The position numbers and the translations under genes are program-made. A stretch of DNA of 64,000 bases from Pantoea cypripedii (GTDB lineage Bacteria; Pseudomonadota; Gammaproteobacteria; Enterobacterales; Enterobacteriaceae), in the NCBI RefSeq assembly GCF_011395035.1, contig NZ_CP024768.1, forward strand, positions 716,586 to 780,585, written 5' to 3'. Below the pieces are notes generated by a model, which was not told the origin of the DNA, did no database searches, and was given only the letters and a program-made list of their open reading frames with translations. Shown here in pieces: positions 26,176 to 35,520 of this stretch. The first letter of the stretch is position 1; each line of letters opens with the position of its first letter.

Positions 26176-28881
26176 ATGTTAATCAAATTGTTAACTAAAG
26201 TTTTTGGTAGCAGCAATGATCGTACTCTGCGTCGTATGCGCAAAGTTGTGGATGTCATCAACAAGATGGAGCCGGATTTTGAAAAGCTCTCTGATGATGA
26301 ACTGAAAGCCAAAACCGGTTTATTCCGTGAGCGCCTGGAAAAAGGCGAAGTGCTGGAAAGCCTGATCCCGGAAGCCTTTGCAACGGTACGTGAAGCCAGT
26401 AAGCGTGTATTTGGTATGCGTCACTTTGACGTGCAGTTGATTGGTGGCATGGTGCTGAATGAGCGCTGCATCGCCGAGATGCGTACCGGTGAAGGTAAAA
26501 CCCTGACCGCAACCCTGCCCGCTTACCTCAATGCGCTGAGTGGCAAAGGTGTTCACGTCGTAACAGTCAACGACTACCTCGCCCAGCGTGACGCCGAAAA
26601 TAACCGTCCGCTGTTTGAATTCCTTGGCCTGACGGTGGGTATCAACCTGCCGGGTATGCCCTCCATCGCCAAACGTGCCGCTTACGCTGCCGATATCACC
26701 TACGGCACCAACAACGAATACGGTTTCGACTACCTGCGCGATAACATGGCGTTCAGCCCGGAAGAGCGTGTACAGCGTAAACTGCACTACGCGCTGGTGG
26801 ATGAAGTGGACTCCATCCTCATCGATGAAGCGCGTACGCCGCTGATAATTTCTGGTCCGGCGGAAGACAGTTCTGACCTGTATATCAAAGTTAATAAAAT
26901 CATCCCGCACCTGGTTCGTCAGGAAAAAGAAGACTCCGATACCTTCCAGGGTGAAGGTGATTTCTGGGTGGATGAAAAAGGCCGTCAGGCACATATGACC
27001 GAGCGCGGTCTGGTGAAAGTCGAGGAACTGCTGGTCAGCCAGAGCATTATGGATGAAGGTGAATCACTGTATTCACCGAGCAACATCATGCTGATGCATC
27101 ACGTGACTGCGGCACTGCGCGCTCACGCGCTGTTCACCCGCGACGTTGATTACATCGTTAAAGATGGTGAAGTGGTCATCGTTGATGAGCACACCGGCCG
27201 TACCATGCAGGGACGTCGCTGGTCTGATGGTTTGCATCAGGCGGTTGAAGCGAAAGAAGGCGTAGAAATCCAGAACGAGAACCAAACGCTGGCGTCTATC
27301 ACCTTCCAGAACTATTTCCGTATCTATGAAAAACTGGCCGGTATGACCGGTACTGCTGATACCGAAGCCTTTGAATTTAGCTCGATTTATAAGCTCGATA
27401 CCATCGTCGTGCCGACTAACCGCCCGATGGTACGTAAAGATATGGCTGATCTGGTCTACATGACCGAGAAAGAGAAGATTGATGCCATCATCGAAGATAT
27501 CCGCGCCTGTACTGCCAACGGGCAGCCGGTGCTGGTGGGTACCATCTCCATCGAAAAATCAGAAGTGGTGTCTAACGAGCTGACGCGTGCGGGGATCAAG
27601 CACAGCGTACTGAACGCCAAATTCCACGCCCGTGAAGCGGATATCGTGGCACAGGCGGGTCAGCCTGGTGCGGTAACTATCGCGACTAACATGGCCGGCC
27701 GTGGTACTGACATTATGCTGGGCGGTAACTGGCATGCTGAAGTGGCAGAGCTGGAAGCGCCGACTGAAGCCCAGATTGAAGACATTAAAAACGCCTGGCA
27801 GCTGCGTCATGAAGCGGTGCTGGCTGCCGGTGGTCTGCATATTATCGGTACTGAGCGCCATGAATCGCGTCGTATCGATAACCAGCTGCGTGGTCGTGCA
27901 GGCCGTCAGGGTGACGCCGGTTCATCGCGTTTCTACCTGTCGATGGAAGATGCGCTGATGCGTATTTTCGCCTCGGATCGTGTTTCTAACATGATGCGTA
28001 AGCTGGGTATGAAACCGGGTGAAGCGATTGAGCATCCGTGGGTAACCAAAGCGATTGCCAATGCGCAGCGTAAAGTGGAAAGCCGCAACTTCGATATTCG
28101 TAAGCAGCTGCTGGAATATGATGATGTTGCCAACGATCAGCGTCGTGCCATTTATAGCCAGCGTAACGAACTGCTGGATGTGTCTGACGTGTCAGAAACC
28201 ATCAACAGCATCCGGGAAGATGTGTTCAAAGCCACTATCGACACCTATATCCCGCCGCAGTCGCTGGAAGAAATGTGGGATGTACCGGGGCTGGAAGAAC
28301 GTCTGCGCACCGATTTCGACCTTGATCTGCCGATTGCTGAATGGCTGGATAAAGAGCCGGATCTGCATGAAGAGACGCTGCGCGAGCGCATCATGAAGCA
28401 CGCAACAGAAAGCTACGCTGCCAAAGAAGAAGTGGTGGGCGTAGAAATGATGCGTAACTTTGAGAAAGGTGTGATGCTGCAAACGCTGGATTCCTTGTGG
28501 AAAGAGCATCTGGCGGCGATGGATTATCTGCGTCAGGGTATCCACCTGCGTGGTTATGCGCAGAAGGATCCGAAGCAGGAATACAAACGTGAATCTTTTG
28601 CCATGTTTGCTGCCATGCTGGAATCATTGAAATATGAGGTGATCAGCACCCTGAGCAAAGTTCAGGTGCGTATGCCGGAAGAAGTGGAAGCGATGGAGCA
28701 ACAACGTCGCGAAGACGCTGAGCGTCTGGCACAGCAGCAGCAACTCAGCCATGTGGATGATGAAACCGCCGCAGCCGCCGCGCTGGCAGCACAGGGTGGT
28801 GAACGCAAGGTCGGTCGTAACGATCCATGCCCATGTGGTTCAGGTAAAAAATATAAGCAGTGTCACGGCCGCCTGGCCTGA
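26176..28881 (+). CDS. secA: SecA, preprotein translocase ATPase
   Basis: SecA is the ATPase motor that pushes preproteins through SecYEG. The 901 residues (E. coli 901) show the DEAD-type motor with Walker A MRTGEGKTLTA near residue 102 and Walker B VDEVDSILIDEARTPL near residue 207. The second ATPase half carries ATNMAGRGTDIML and GRAGRQGD. The C-terminal zinc motif CPCGSGKKYKQCHG binds SecB and lipids. Expression is probably controlled by SecM stalling just upstream. A stem-loop follows the stop. Confidence 0.98.
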   Translation: MLIKLLTKVFGSSNDRTLRRMRKVVDVINKMEPDFEKLSDDELKAKTGLFRERLEKGEVLESLIPEAFATVREASKRVFGMRHFDVQLIGGMVLNERCIAEMRTGEGKTLTATLPAYLNALSGKGVHVVTVNDYLAQRDAENNRPLFEFLGLTVGINLPGMPSIAKRAAYAADITYGTNNEYGFDYLRDNMAFSPEERVQRKLHYALVDEVDSILIDEARTPLIISGPAEDSSDLYIKVNKIIPHLVRQEKEDSDTFQGEGDFWVDEKGRQAHMTERGLVKVEELLVSQSIMDEGESLYSPSNIMLMHHVTAALRAHALFTRDVDYIVKDGEVVIVDEHTGRTMQGRRWSDGLHQAVEAKEGVEIQNENQTLASITFQNYFRIYEKLAGMTGTADTEAFEFSSIYKLDTIVVPTNRPMVRKDMADLVYMTEKEKIDAIIEDIRACTANGQPVLVGTISIEKSEVVSNELTRAGIKHSVLNAKFHAREADIVAQAGQPGAVTIATNMAGRGTDIMLGGNWHAEVAELEAPTEAQIEDIKNAWQLRHEAVLAAGGLHIIGTERHESRRIDNQLRGRAGRQGDAGSSRFYLSMEDALMRIFASDRVSNMMRKLGMKPGEAIEHPWVTKAIANAQRKVESRNFDIRKQLLEYDDVANDQRRAIYSQRNELLDVSDVSETINSIREDVFKATIDTYIPPQSLEEMWDVPGLEERLRTDFDLDLPIAEWLDKEPDLHEETLRERIMKHATESYAAKEEVVGVEMMRNFEKGVMLQTLDSLWKEHLAAMDYLRQGIHLRGYAQKDPKQEYKRESFAMFAAMLESLKYEVISTLSKVQVRMPEEVEAMEQQRREDAERLAQQQQLSHVDDETAAAAALAAQGGERKVGRNDPCPCGSGKKYKQCHGRLA

Positions 28882-28889
28882 TAAGAACA

Positions 28890-28909
28890 AAGGAGCCGTC
28901 AGGCTCCTT
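28890..28909 (+). terminator. Stem-loop after secA
   Basis: AAGGAGCC and GGCTCCTT pair around a GTCA loop 8 bp after the secA stop. There is no good T-run, so termination may be partial, leaving mutT in the same message. Confidence 0.5.
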
Positions 28910-28922
28910 CAGACCGTTAAAC

Positions 28923-28996
28923 TGTAGCGGCGCGATTTATCGCGCATTTCTGTGCGTGTTGGCAGAAAAAAACGCGCGATAAATCGCGCCGCTACA
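28923..28996. repeat. Palindromic repeat, copy 1 (23-bp arms)
   Basis: A perfect inverted repeat has 23-bp arms at 28923-28945 and 28974-28996, each containing GGCGCGATTTATCGCGC or its complement, around a 28-bp centre. A diverged copy lies at 52039-52120. The size, intergenic placement and multi-copy nature resemble REP/MITE-type bacterial palindromic elements. No coding content. Confidence 0.85.
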
Positions 28997-29034
28997 AACA
29001 TGGCGCTTCATTCATCTTTAGCGGAACTCAGTTT

Positions 29035-29430
29035 ATGAAACACCTGCAAGTTGCGGTGGGCATCATTCGCAATGCCAGCCATCAGATCTTCCTTGCTCAG
29101 CGTGCGGCAAGCTCCTACATGGCCAATAAATGGGAGTTTCCTGGTGGGAAAATCGAACAAGGCGAAACCGCTGAACAGGCGCTGAAGCGTGAGTTAATGG
29201 AAGAAACCGGTATTGAGGTGACGGCGGCCCAGGCGATTGGTCAGGCCGATCACAGCTATGAAGATCTGCGCGTGACGCTGCATTTCTTTCTGGTCGAAGG
29301 CTGGCAAGGTGAGCCGTGGGGCAAAGAAGGGCAGCCGCAACGCTGGGTGGAACAGAAAGCGCTGGTTGCCGATGAATTTCCGCCAGCTAACCATGCGCTG
29401 ATTGCGCGTCTGGTCGCGGGCGAAATCTGA
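29035..29430 (+). CDS. mutT: 8-oxo-dGTP pyrophosphatase MutT
   Basis: MutT hydrolyses 8-oxo-dGTP to the monophosphate, preventing A:T to C:G transversions. The 131-residue protein has the full Nudix box at residues 38-60: Gly-38, Glu-44, then REL-EE-G-I with Arg-52, Glu-53, Glu-56 and Glu-57. E. coli MutT is 129 residues. The gene follows secA after 153 bp that holds a hairpin and a palindromic repeat. It converges on yacG, from which it is separated by a perfect hairpin. Confidence 0.95.
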   Translation: MKHLQVAVGIIRNASHQIFLAQRAASSYMANKWEFPGGKIEQGETAEQALKRELMEETGIEVTAAQAIGQADHSYEDLRVTLHFFLVEGWQGEPWGKEGQPQRWVEQKALVADEFPPANHALIARLVAGEI

Positions 29431-29454
29431 CATCAGGGGCACAGGCCCCTGATG
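29431..29454. terminator. Hairpin between convergent mutT and yacG
   Basis: CATCAGGGG and CCCCTGATG form a perfect 9-bp stem directly after the mutT stop and just past the yacG stop. T-runs are weak on both sides; it probably serves both genes. Confidence 0.6.
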
Positions 29455-29455
29455 G

Positions 29456-29653
29456 TTACTGCTGCTCTTCACTCCAGTCATCGCTGTCCGTGAGGTCGCC
29501 GCTGCTGGGGATGCGTTTTTCTTCCGCCGCCCACTCACCTAAATCAATCAGCTGGCAGCGTTTGCTGCAAAACGGACGCCACGGACTCAGCTCATCCCAC
29601 ATCACGTCTTTACCGCAATTGGGACAAGACACAATAATCATTTCTTCCTGCAT
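29456..29653 (-). CDS. yacG: YacG, zinc-binding DNA gyrase inhibitor
   Basis: YacG is a small zinc protein reported to inhibit DNA gyrase. From the ATG at 29653 (MQEEMIIVSCPNCGKDV) it has 65 residues, the E. coli length. GAGGA lies 4 nt upstream. The frame stays open 5 codons further without better support. The four zinc ligands are CPNC near residues 10-13 and CSKRC further on; the acidic tail SDDWSEEQQ is typical. It is transcribed after coaE and zapD, as in E. coli. Confidence 0.93.
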   Translation of the reverse strand: MQEEMIIVSCPNCGKDVMWDELSPWRPFCSKRCQLIDLGEWAAEEKRIPSSGDLTDSDDWSEEQQ

Positions 29654-29661
29654 AACATCCT

Positions 29662-30405
29662 CTAACAACAGGCCAGTTCAAAATTAAGTCGCGCAGGCAC
29701 GTCACCACGCTCACTGTCCAGCGGCAGGAAACGAATGGCATAACGGCTCTTGTGGCCGGAGACCTGCGGGTAAAGCGCGTCTTCCAGCGTCAGTTGCAGT
29801 CGTAACAAATCAGCGCCTTCGGCATTATCCTGATAAAAACCGTTCAGGCTGGTTTGATTACGGAAAACACCCGACTGACGAATGAGATCGAGGATCATCA
29901 CCAGGCTGTGACGCAGCGGATTCAGCGACTCGATCCAGGCATTTACCTGTGTGTCGCGTACTGATTGTTCGAGGTGCAACCAGATATGCAATCCGGGGAT
30001 GTCAAAGCTGCAGCAACCGCCGGGAATGCTCAGACGCTGACGCACCAGCCCAACCAGGCGATCTTCGCGTAATTGCTGGCCCATACGTGGTGCCTGCATC
30101 AACTCGGACGATTGCTGTTTTAACTGCTTGCTGAGGGAGTCAACCCGCTGCAAATCGACGCCGGGGACATCGAGCCAGGCACGCAATTTTTGCTGCTGCC
30201 GCTCCAGTTCTTTCAGCAATTCCGTGCGCATATCGCCACGTTCGAAGATATCCAGCAAATCACCAATGATGCGGAAAACACCCAGAGCCGAAACAGAGCT
30301 GGTGACGGGAATCGTGTCGTGCAATTGGTTAAGCAAAAATTCAACGCGCAGCCAGGTGCGCATCTTCTCATTCAGGGGATGTTCAAATAGAACGACTGTA
30401 CTCAT
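29662..30405 (-). CDS. zapD: ZapD, FtsZ-bundling division protein
   Basis: ZapD binds the FtsZ C-terminus and cross-links protofilaments. The ATG at 30405 (MSTVVLFEHPLNEKMRTWLR) gives 247 residues, identical in length to E. coli ZapD. The conserved blocks LREDRLVGLVRQRLSIPGG, QTSLNGFYQDN and SGHKSRYAIRFLPL are present, ending FELACC. An open extension of about 100 codons upstream runs through coaE in another frame and is not real. It starts 4 bp after the coaE stop and precedes yacG. Confidence 0.95.
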   Translation of the reverse strand: MSTVVLFEHPLNEKMRTWLRVEFLLNQLHDTIPVTSSVSALGVFRIIGDLLDIFERGDMRTELLKELERQQQKLRAWLDVPGVDLQRVDSLSKQLKQQSSELMQAPRMGQQLREDRLVGLVRQRLSIPGGCCSFDIPGLHIWLHLEQSVRDTQVNAWIESLNPLRHSLVMILDLIRQSGVFRNQTSLNGFYQDNAEGADLLRLQLTLEDALYPQVSGHKSRYAIRFLPLDSERGDVPARLNFELACC

Positions 30406-30409
30406 GATG

Positions 30410-31018
30410 TTAATCCTGTCCTGCTGCTGCCAGTCGCAAATAGCGCTGGTGAAGTTCAGCAACACGCGGCAGCGCGTCATCAGGCGTGCCACTATTATCA
30501 ATGATGTCATCCGCGCAGGCCAGGCGCTGCTGTCGGCTGGCCTGTGCGGCAAGAATATTTTTGGCCTGTGCGAGAGAAATTCCATCGCGCTGTTGAGTGC
30601 GCTGCAATTGGATTGCTTCATCCACATCCACCACCAGAACGCGATCGGCCTGATGCTGCAAGCCATTTTCCACCAGCAACGGCACCACCCACAGCACATA
30701 AGGCGAGGTGGCAAGTTGCTTTAACTGCTGAGTGCGCGCATTAATCAGCGGATGCAGCAGTTGGTTCAGCCAGTTCTTTTCCTGTGGCTGCTGAAAAATA
30801 ATCTCGCGCAGACGCGCGCGATAAAGGGTGCCTTCCGCAGTCAGAATTGATTCGCCATGGCGTTGGGCAATGGCCTGCAATGCCGGTGTACCTGGCTCAA
30901 CCACTTCTCTGGCAATGGCGTCGGCGTCAACAATATCAACGCCCAGCGCCGCAAAGGCATTGGCAATGGTAGATTTGCCACTACCAATACCACCCGTTAG
31001 CGCAACGGTAAAAGGCAT
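30410..31018 (-). CDS. coaE: Dephospho-CoA kinase
   Basis: CoaE phosphorylates the ribose 3'-OH of dephospho-CoA, the last step of coenzyme A synthesis. The 202-residue P-loop kinase has Walker A ALTGGIGSGKSTIANAF (7-23), the DADAIAREVV substrate loop and the VPLLVENGLQ lid region. It is slightly shorter than E. coli CoaE (206). It lies after the pilus cluster and guaC on the other strand and is followed by zapD (4 bp) and yacG. Confidence 0.96.
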   Translation of the reverse strand: MPFTVALTGGIGSGKSTIANAFAALGVDIVDADAIAREVVEPGTPALQAIAQRHGESILTAEGTLYRARLREIIFQQPQEKNWLNQLLHPLINARTQQLKQLATSPYVLWVVPLLVENGLQHQADRVLVVDVDEAIQLQRTQQRDGISLAQAKNILAAQASRQQRLACADDIIDNSGTPDDALPRVAELHQRYLRLAAAGQD

Positions 31019-31247
31019 AACGTTATCCCGAAGTTCGCACTGTCATGCCACCACAACCTGCGTATCACTAAAAGCAAGATGAGAGCACGATCACAATCGA
31101 TTTTCTCAGCTAAATTTAACGGATTGTAGCTTAAATAAAGTGAAATTCGCAGTCTTGTCGCGGAACGAATGGCGCGTATGATAACGACACTGGAGCCGTG
31201 AGCGCTACCCGAACTGCGGTTCGATGCCACTAACCAGGACACTTGTT

Positions 31248-32288
31248 ATGCGTATTGAAGAAGATTTAAAACTGGGCTTTAAAGACGTACTCATCCGCCC
31301 TAAACGCTCCACCCTGAAAAGCCGTTCCGAAGTCGAGCTGGAACGTACCTATACTTTCAAACATTCTGGTCTGAGCTGGACAGGCGTACCGGTGATTGCC
31401 GCCAATATGGATACGGTGGGCACGTTCACCATGGCAGAAGCACTGGCCGGTTTTGGCGTGCTGACTGCCGTTCATAAACATTACAGCGTTGAAGACTGGC
31501 AGGCATTTATCCAGCGTGTTCCGGCCTCAGTCCTTGAGCATGTCATGGTTTCCTCCGGGACTTCAGAAGCAGATTTCCGCAAATTAACTGCCGTGCTGGC
31601 TCTGTCCCCGCAACTGAATTTTATCTGCATTGATGTTGCCAATGGCTATTCCGAGCACTTTGTCGCCTTTCTGCAACGCGTCCGCGAAAGCTTTCCTGGT
31701 AAAACCATCTGCGCAGGCAATGTGGTGACCGGTGAAATGGTGGAGGAGTTGATTCTTTCCGGCGCAGATATCGTGAAAGTAGGTATCGGCCCGGGGTCTG
31801 TCTGTACCACCCGCGTTAAAACCGGTGTGGGCTATCCGCAGCTTTCGGCGGTGATTGAGTGTGCAGATGCCGCTCATGGCCTGGGTGGGCAGATCGTCAG
31901 TGACGGAGGCTGCGCCGTGCCGGGTGATATCGCAAAAGCGTTTGGCGGCGGCGCGGATTTCGTCATGCTCGGCGGTATGCTGGCGGCGCATGATGAATGT
32001 GAAGGCACCCTCGTGGAGGAACACGGCGAGCAATTTATGCTGTTTTATGGCATGAGTTCAGAGTCGGCCATGAAGCGCCATGTGGGCGGCGTGGCACAAT
32101 ATCGGGCGGCAGAAGGGAAGACGGTGCGTTTACCGCTGCGTGGTCCGGTTGAAGAAACGATTAAAGATATTCTTGGTGGCCTGCGTTCAGCCTGTACCTA
32201 TGTTGGCGCGGAAAGACTCAAAGAGCTGACCAAGCGCACCACCTTTATCCGTGTTGCTGAACAGGAAAACCGGGTGTTTACCCGCTGA
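31248..32288 (+). CDS. guaC: GMP reductase
   Basis: GuaC converts GMP to IMP with NADPH, releasing ammonia, and links guanine and adenine nucleotide pools. The ATG at 31248 (MRIEEDLKLGFKDVLIRPKR) follows AGGAC and gives 346 residues (347 in E. coli). The IMPDH-fold barrel contains the catalytic cysteine loop GIGPGSVCTTR near residue 185 and the flap-side block GMSSESAMKRH. It is monocistronic and convergent with hofC, separated by a perfect hairpin. Confidence 0.97.
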   Translation: MRIEEDLKLGFKDVLIRPKRSTLKSRSEVELERTYTFKHSGLSWTGVPVIAANMDTVGTFTMAEALAGFGVLTAVHKHYSVEDWQAFIQRVPASVLEHVMVSSGTSEADFRKLTAVLALSPQLNFICIDVANGYSEHFVAFLQRVRESFPGKTICAGNVVTGEMVEELILSGADIVKVGIGPGSVCTTRVKTGVGYPQLSAVIECADAAHGLGGQIVSDGGCAVPGDIAKAFGGGADFVMLGGMLAAHDECEGTLVEEHGEQFMLFYGMSSESAMKRHVGGVAQYRAAEGKTVRLPLRGPVEETIKDILGGLRSACTYVGAERLKELTKRTTFIRVAEQENRVFTR

Positions 32289-32296
32289 TGCCGTGA

Positions 32297-32322
32297 AACG
32301 GGTGCATGCCATGTGCACCCGT
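32297..32322. terminator. Bidirectional hairpin between guaC and hofC
   Basis: AACGGGTGCA and TGCACCCGTT form a perfect 10-bp stem with a 6-nt loop, 8 bp after the guaC stop and touching the hofC stop. No T-run on either side. Confidence 0.6.
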
Positions 32323-33521
32323 TAGCGTATTGCATCACCCAGCCCGAACACCGGCAAATACATGGCAATCACCAGAGTGCCAACGATGCCACCAATCACC
32401 ACCATCATCATCGGTTCCAGCGCAGACGCCAGTGATTCGGCACGCGTTAATGTTTGTCCCTCGTGCCATTCCGCCAGCCGCGACAGCATCACATCCAGGG
32501 CACCGGCTTGCTCACCCACTTTTATGAGCTGGGCGCACAATGGCGTAAATAACTGATGTTGTTGCAGAGCCTGATGCAATGGTGCGCCACCGGCAATATG
32601 TTGTTGTAAGTCGGTGATGGCTTCCCGCCAAAGTCGTGACGCCAGCGTCACTTCTACCGCCTGTAAACTTTGCAGCAAGGTTAAACCTGCCTGCTGCGTC
32701 AATTGCAAAATGGCATAGATCTGGCTGAGCTGGCTGCCGCGCCACAGTGGTGCAAGCAGCGGCAATCGCAGCAACCCGCGATGTATACGACGTTGCCAGT
32801 CCACCGATCGTCGATAAATGTGGCGGGTAATAACCGAAAGTGAGACACCGGTTGCCAGCAGGGGTAACGCTGCCTGTTGTAGCAGGGCGGACAGCGCCAT
32901 CACACCAGCGGTGAGCGCAGGCAGTGGTGCATCGAAGCTGGCGTAAACCGCGACAAACTCCGGCAACACAAACAACAGCATTCCGGCACTCACGGCAACC
33001 GCGACCAGCAAAATGAAGAGCGGATAGCGCAGTGCTTTCACCACTTTTTGCCGCAAATGTTGTTGTCCGGTTTGCTGCTGCGCCAGCTGGCGACAACATT
33101 CATCCAGTTGCCCGGTAAGTTCACCCACCTGCATCAGTGCGGGAAACAACGGTGGAAATATTTGCGGCCAGTCGTGCAGCGCCTGAGAAAAGGGGACCCC
33201 GGTAATGACCCGTTGCTGCAGGCCTTTAAGCAATATGCGCCAGCCAGCATGCGGATGGCCTTCAGCCAGCAGTGTCAGGCTCTCAGCAAGAGGCAGTCCT
33301 GCCCTGAGTAAGGTTGCTAACTGGCGTATCAGATCGATTTTTTGCTGCCATTTCCAGTCGCGGGTCCGCCAGCATTTGCCCCGTTGCCAACTCACAGCCA
33401 GCATGCCGCGATCGGCAAGGTGCTGTAATAGCGCATCCTGATCGTTAATTAACGACTCGCCGCTTTGCAGCACTCCCGTGCTGTCCAGCGCCTGCCAGCG
33501 AAAATGGTAGAGATTAGTCAT
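32322..33521 (-). CDS. hofC: HofC, type IV pilus inner-membrane platform protein (GspF/PilC family)
   Basis: HofC belongs to the GspF/PilC family, the polytopic platform on which the assembly ATPase acts to build a pilus. The 399 residues (400 in E. coli) contain two copies of the GspF domain, each ending in membrane helices, and the characteristic GEQAGALDVMLSRLAEW repeat. Three to four hydrophobic segments are visible. It is the last gene of the ppdD-hofB-hofC unit and overlaps hofB by 8 nt. Confidence 0.93.
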   Translation of the reverse strand: MTNLYHFRWQALDSTGVLQSGESLINDQDALLQHLADRGMLAVSWQRGKCWRTRDWKWQQKIDLIRQLATLLRAGLPLAESLTLLAEGHPHAGWRILLKGLQQRVITGVPFSQALHDWPQIFPPLFPALMQVGELTGQLDECCRQLAQQQTGQQHLRQKVVKALRYPLFILLVAVAVSAGMLLFVLPEFVAVYASFDAPLPALTAGVMALSALLQQAALPLLATGVSLSVITRHIYRRSVDWQRRIHRGLLRLPLLAPLWRGSQLSQIYAILQLTQQAGLTLLQSLQAVEVTLASRLWREAITDLQQHIAGGAPLHQALQQHQLFTPLCAQLIKVGEQAGALDVMLSRLAEWHEGQTLTRAESLASALEPMMMVVIGGIVGTLVIAMYLPVFGLGDAIR

Positions 33522-34902
33522 TACCTAACCCAATGACACGCTGCATCTCTTCCAGTGAGGTGTCTCCGCGGCTAACCGCCTCCAGTCCGGCGCTGACTAA
33601 TGTTTTCATTCCCTGCTGATTCGCCAGTGACAGCAGATGCTCCAGCGGCATATCGGCAGAAATCGCGTTTTGTAATTTAGCGGTCATCGGCAGCAGTTCG
33701 AAAAGTGCCAGCCGACCGTAATAGCCCGAAAAGCAATGGTCACAACCTGGTGCCCGCCAGGTTTGCAGGGTTCCCGGCCATAATCCGACAGGTAAATGCG
33801 CTATCGCCTGCCCGGGTTGTCGGCAATGTGTACATAGCCGCCTCACCAGACGCTGTGCAACGATCAGCTGCAATGCCGGGCCGAGCAGATAGCCGGGAAT
33901 TCCCATTTGCCGCAATCGTGTCAGTGTTTCAGCTGTGGAGTTGGTATGCAGGGTGGAAAGCACCAGATGGCCCGTTTGTGCAGCTTTAACGGCAATCCCG
34001 GCTGTTTCGGCATCGCGAATTTCGCCCACCATGATGACATCGGGATCCTGACGCAGCAGCGCACGCAGCACCAGATTAAAATCCAGCCCACTGCGAGGCT
34101 GAATCTGCGTCTGGTTGATACCTTCCAGCGGGATCTCCAGCGGATCTTCTACGCTGCAGACGTTTTTTTCCGGCACATTGAGTGCACTCAATCCACTGTA
34201 GAGGGTGAAGGTCTTGCCGCTGCCGGTTGGGCCGGTAACCAGAATTAATCCCTGTGGCTTCGCCAGGGCGTTGCTGAACTGACGCAGTTGCATCGCTGGC
34301 ATGCCAAGTTTATCCAGTGCAATGGCGCTGTTTTCGCTCTGCATCAGACGCACTACCGCTTTCTCGCCGTGACTCACGGGCAGGGTGGAGAGGCGGAAGG
34401 CGGCGGTTTTGCCTTCAATATCGAGTGTAAACTGCCCATCCTGAGGCAGGCGACGTTCCGCAATATCCAGGCCGCCAAGAATCTTCAGGCGGGCCAGCAC
34501 CGCAGCGGGTTGCACATCGGGCAACTGCGTCAGTTTGTGCAGAACCCCATCGATGCGCAGCCGAATACGTAGCGCCTGGCGCTGCGGCTCGAAATGGACA
34601 TCAGATGCCCGCCGCTGTATGGCTTGTTGCAGGATGTGCTCAACGGCGTTGATTGCCGATTCAGCCGAAACCTGCTCACGGGGCTTATCAGTGTTTCCCG
34701 GTTCATGCAACAGTTGCTCAATCCGCGCGGCAGGCCAGCATTCCACTTCAACTTTGCACTGGCTGGCAAACTGTAGCGCTTCCAGCAGGGCGGGGTCAGG
34801 TGTTCCCGCGACAGCCACGCGCAGCAGCGTGGTGTCATGATGCAGAATGATGGCGTGGTGGCGCTTGCACAGCGCCCTGAGCATGGCATCACATTTCTCC
34901 AT
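33514..34902 (-). CDS. hofB: HofB, type IV pilus assembly ATPase (GspE/PilB family)
   Basis: HofB is the secretion-type ATPase driving pilin polymerisation. I place the start at the ATG at 34902 (MEKCDAMLRALCKRHH), preceded by AAGGTGG, giving 462 residues (461 in E. coli). The frame is open further upstream only inside ppdD. Walker A VTGPTGSGKTFTLY, the Asp box with SVEDPLEIPL, Walker B QDPDVIMVGEIRD and the His box STLHTNSTAETL are present. The tetracysteine zinc motif CTHC...CDHC is complete. It overlaps the ppdD stop by 14 nt. Confidence 0.94.
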   Translation of the reverse strand: MEKCDAMLRALCKRHHAIILHHDTTLLRVAVAGTPDPALLEALQFASQCKVEVECWPAARIEQLLHEPGNTDKPREQVSAESAINAVEHILQQAIQRRASDVHFEPQRQALRIRLRIDGVLHKLTQLPDVQPAAVLARLKILGGLDIAERRLPQDGQFTLDIEGKTAAFRLSTLPVSHGEKAVVRLMQSENSAIALDKLGMPAMQLRQFSNALAKPQGLILVTGPTGSGKTFTLYSGLSALNVPEKNVCSVEDPLEIPLEGINQTQIQPRSGLDFNLVLRALLRQDPDVIMVGEIRDAETAGIAVKAAQTGHLVLSTLHTNSTAETLTRLRQMGIPGYLLGPALQLIVAQRLVRRLCTHCRQPGQAIAHLPVGLWPGTLQTWRAPGCDHCFSGYYGRLALFELLPMTAKLQNAISADMPLEHLLSLANQQGMKTLVSAGLEAVSRGDTSLEEMQRVIGLGND

Positions 34903-35344
34903 TGCGTCCACCTTTGTCAGCAAAACGGAACTGTTCGAGGCAGTTTTCACGCAGGCTGTTGTTATCGCTGGTGCAGCTGCGTTGCCAGTCAAGCGTGCCA
35001 TCAGTGGTATTCCAGATGGGTTGCATTTCTACCGTTAAACCAGAAAGGCTTTCCTGACCGGTCAGCGTGATGACGCCATTGATGACAGTAAGTGTTGCGA
35101 CATAGCGAGAACCTTTGGCCGCAGGAATGCCGCGATCGCCTGCCTGGCACTGTGCCGGGCCGCCTCGCTCAATGGCACAAAGTTCGACTGCCGTCTTAAA
35201 GGGCACCATGGTCTGCAACATATCCGTCAGTGCGGCACGCTGCAGGTAGTTTTGATAAGCCGGTACACCGATTGCGCTGAGGATGGCGACGATGCCAATC
35301 ACAATCATTAATTCGATAAGGGTAAAACCGCGTTGTCGTTCCAT
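34889..35344 (-). CDS. ppdD: PpdD, prepilin (type IV major pilin homologue)
   Basis: PpdD is a type IV prepilin. From the ATG at 35344, with AAGGAG upstream, the 151-residue protein begins MERQRGFTLIELMIVIGIVA. That is a short basic leader cleaved after Gly-6, then Phe-1 and Glu-5 of the mature pilin and a hydrophobic assembly helix. Four cysteines lie in the globular part, giving possible disulfides. E. coli PpdD has 146 residues. It heads the ppdD-hofB-hofC unit; the remaining pilus genes would be elsewhere in the genome. Confidence 0.95.
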   Translation of the reverse strand: MERQRGFTLIELMIVIGIVAILSAIGVPAYQNYLQRAALTDMLQTMVPFKTAVELCAIERGGPAQCQAGDRGIPAAKGSRYVATLTVINGVITLTGQESLSGLTVEMQPIWNTTDGTLDWQRSCTSDNNSLRENCLEQFRFADKGGRNGEM

Positions 35345-35520
35345 AAGCTGGCTCCTTGTTGTCGAGCCGCTACGGTAGAAAAGGGTTGAGCTAAGCGGAA
35401 GAGGGCAGAGTGGCACGGCTGGAAGCCGTGCGCAGAATAGATTCAGGTTTGCAAAGCAACGAACAGCAAACTGGAAGCGGCCACACAAATATTCTGTGAA
35501 CCGCCTCCGCGAGAAAACGA

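Noticed and set aside
30406..30714. N-terminal extension of zapD by about 100 codons
   Set aside because: It runs through coaE in a different frame. The ATG at 30405 gives the exact family length and conserved N-terminus.
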